Source: an uncultured Anaerolineaceae bacterium (GTDB taxonomy: Bacteria; Chloroflexota; Anaerolineae; Anaerolineales; Anaerolineaceae). From it: 13,430 nucleotides of DNA. This document shows, in pieces, positions 13,420 to 13,430 of the stretch (the stretch's first letter is position 1; the number at the start of each line of letters is the position of its first letter). The notes below the pieces were generated by a model that saw only the letters and a program-made list of their open reading frames with translations, ran no database searches and had not been told where the DNA came from. The position numbers were made by a program, and so were the translations under genes. The DNA lies in the NCBI GenBank assembly GCA_937894825.1, contig CALCQT010000421.1, positions 1 to 13,430 on the forward strand. The letters are read 5' to 3'.

Positions 13420-13430
13420 CCTCCATAAAA

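Overview
The window looks like bacterial chromosome of roughly 50-55% GC. It carries housekeeping genes on the left, a metal-efflux operon in the middle and accessory genes on the right. The order Asp23/Gls24 - FakA (DAK2/YloV) - RecG - CoaD on one strand, a RecG with a long N-terminal extension, and a very large NapH/NapG-type polyferredoxin suggest an anaerobic member of the Chloroflexota (Anaerolineae-like). That placement is inferred from gene order and protein style as I remember them. No rRNA or other definitive marker is present.

Layout. 1-345 has no established gene; it holds a low-confidence Cys-rich ORF running off the left edge and a palindromic repeat-like structure. 346-5744 (minus) holds asp23-fakA, a hairpin terminator, then recG and coaD, which overlap by one base. 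5745-5990 is a divergent intergenic region with a consensus promoter and an ArsR-type operator. 5991-8386 (plus) is a CadC/ZiaR-like metal sensor followed by a Zn/Cd/Pb P1B-ATPase whose N-terminal metal-binding (HMA) domain is broken by a frameshift. A 25-bp perfect hairpin separates this operon from a convergent family 2 glycosyltransferase (8454-9152, minus). 9322-10023 (plus) is a stand-alone DUF5343-like protein with its own consensus promoter and a strong terminator. 10180-10746 (minus) is a Phd/YefM antitoxin plus RelE/ParE toxin pair whose toxin frame is disrupted in a short TA repeat. 10891-13293 (minus) is an 800-residue multidomain iron-sulfur membrane protein.

How the parts work together. 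RecG (fork repair) and CoaD (CoA synthesis) are coupled by translation; Asp23 and FakA form the usual envelope/fatty-acid pair. The ArsR repressor would sit on its own promoter and release it when Zn/Cd/Pb rises, switching on the efflux ATPase. The polyferredoxin fuses a thioredoxin-like ferredoxin-fold domain that has apparently lost its cluster cysteines, an acidic linker, a NapH-like membrane electron carrier and a NapG-like multi-cluster ferredoxin behind an internal twin-arginine motif. It is the most unusual protein here.

No CRISPR array, insertion sequence or tRNA was seen. Two genes (ATPase N-terminus, toxin) carry frame disruptions that could be genuine mutations or sequencing/assembly errors; the sequence alone cannot separate these.
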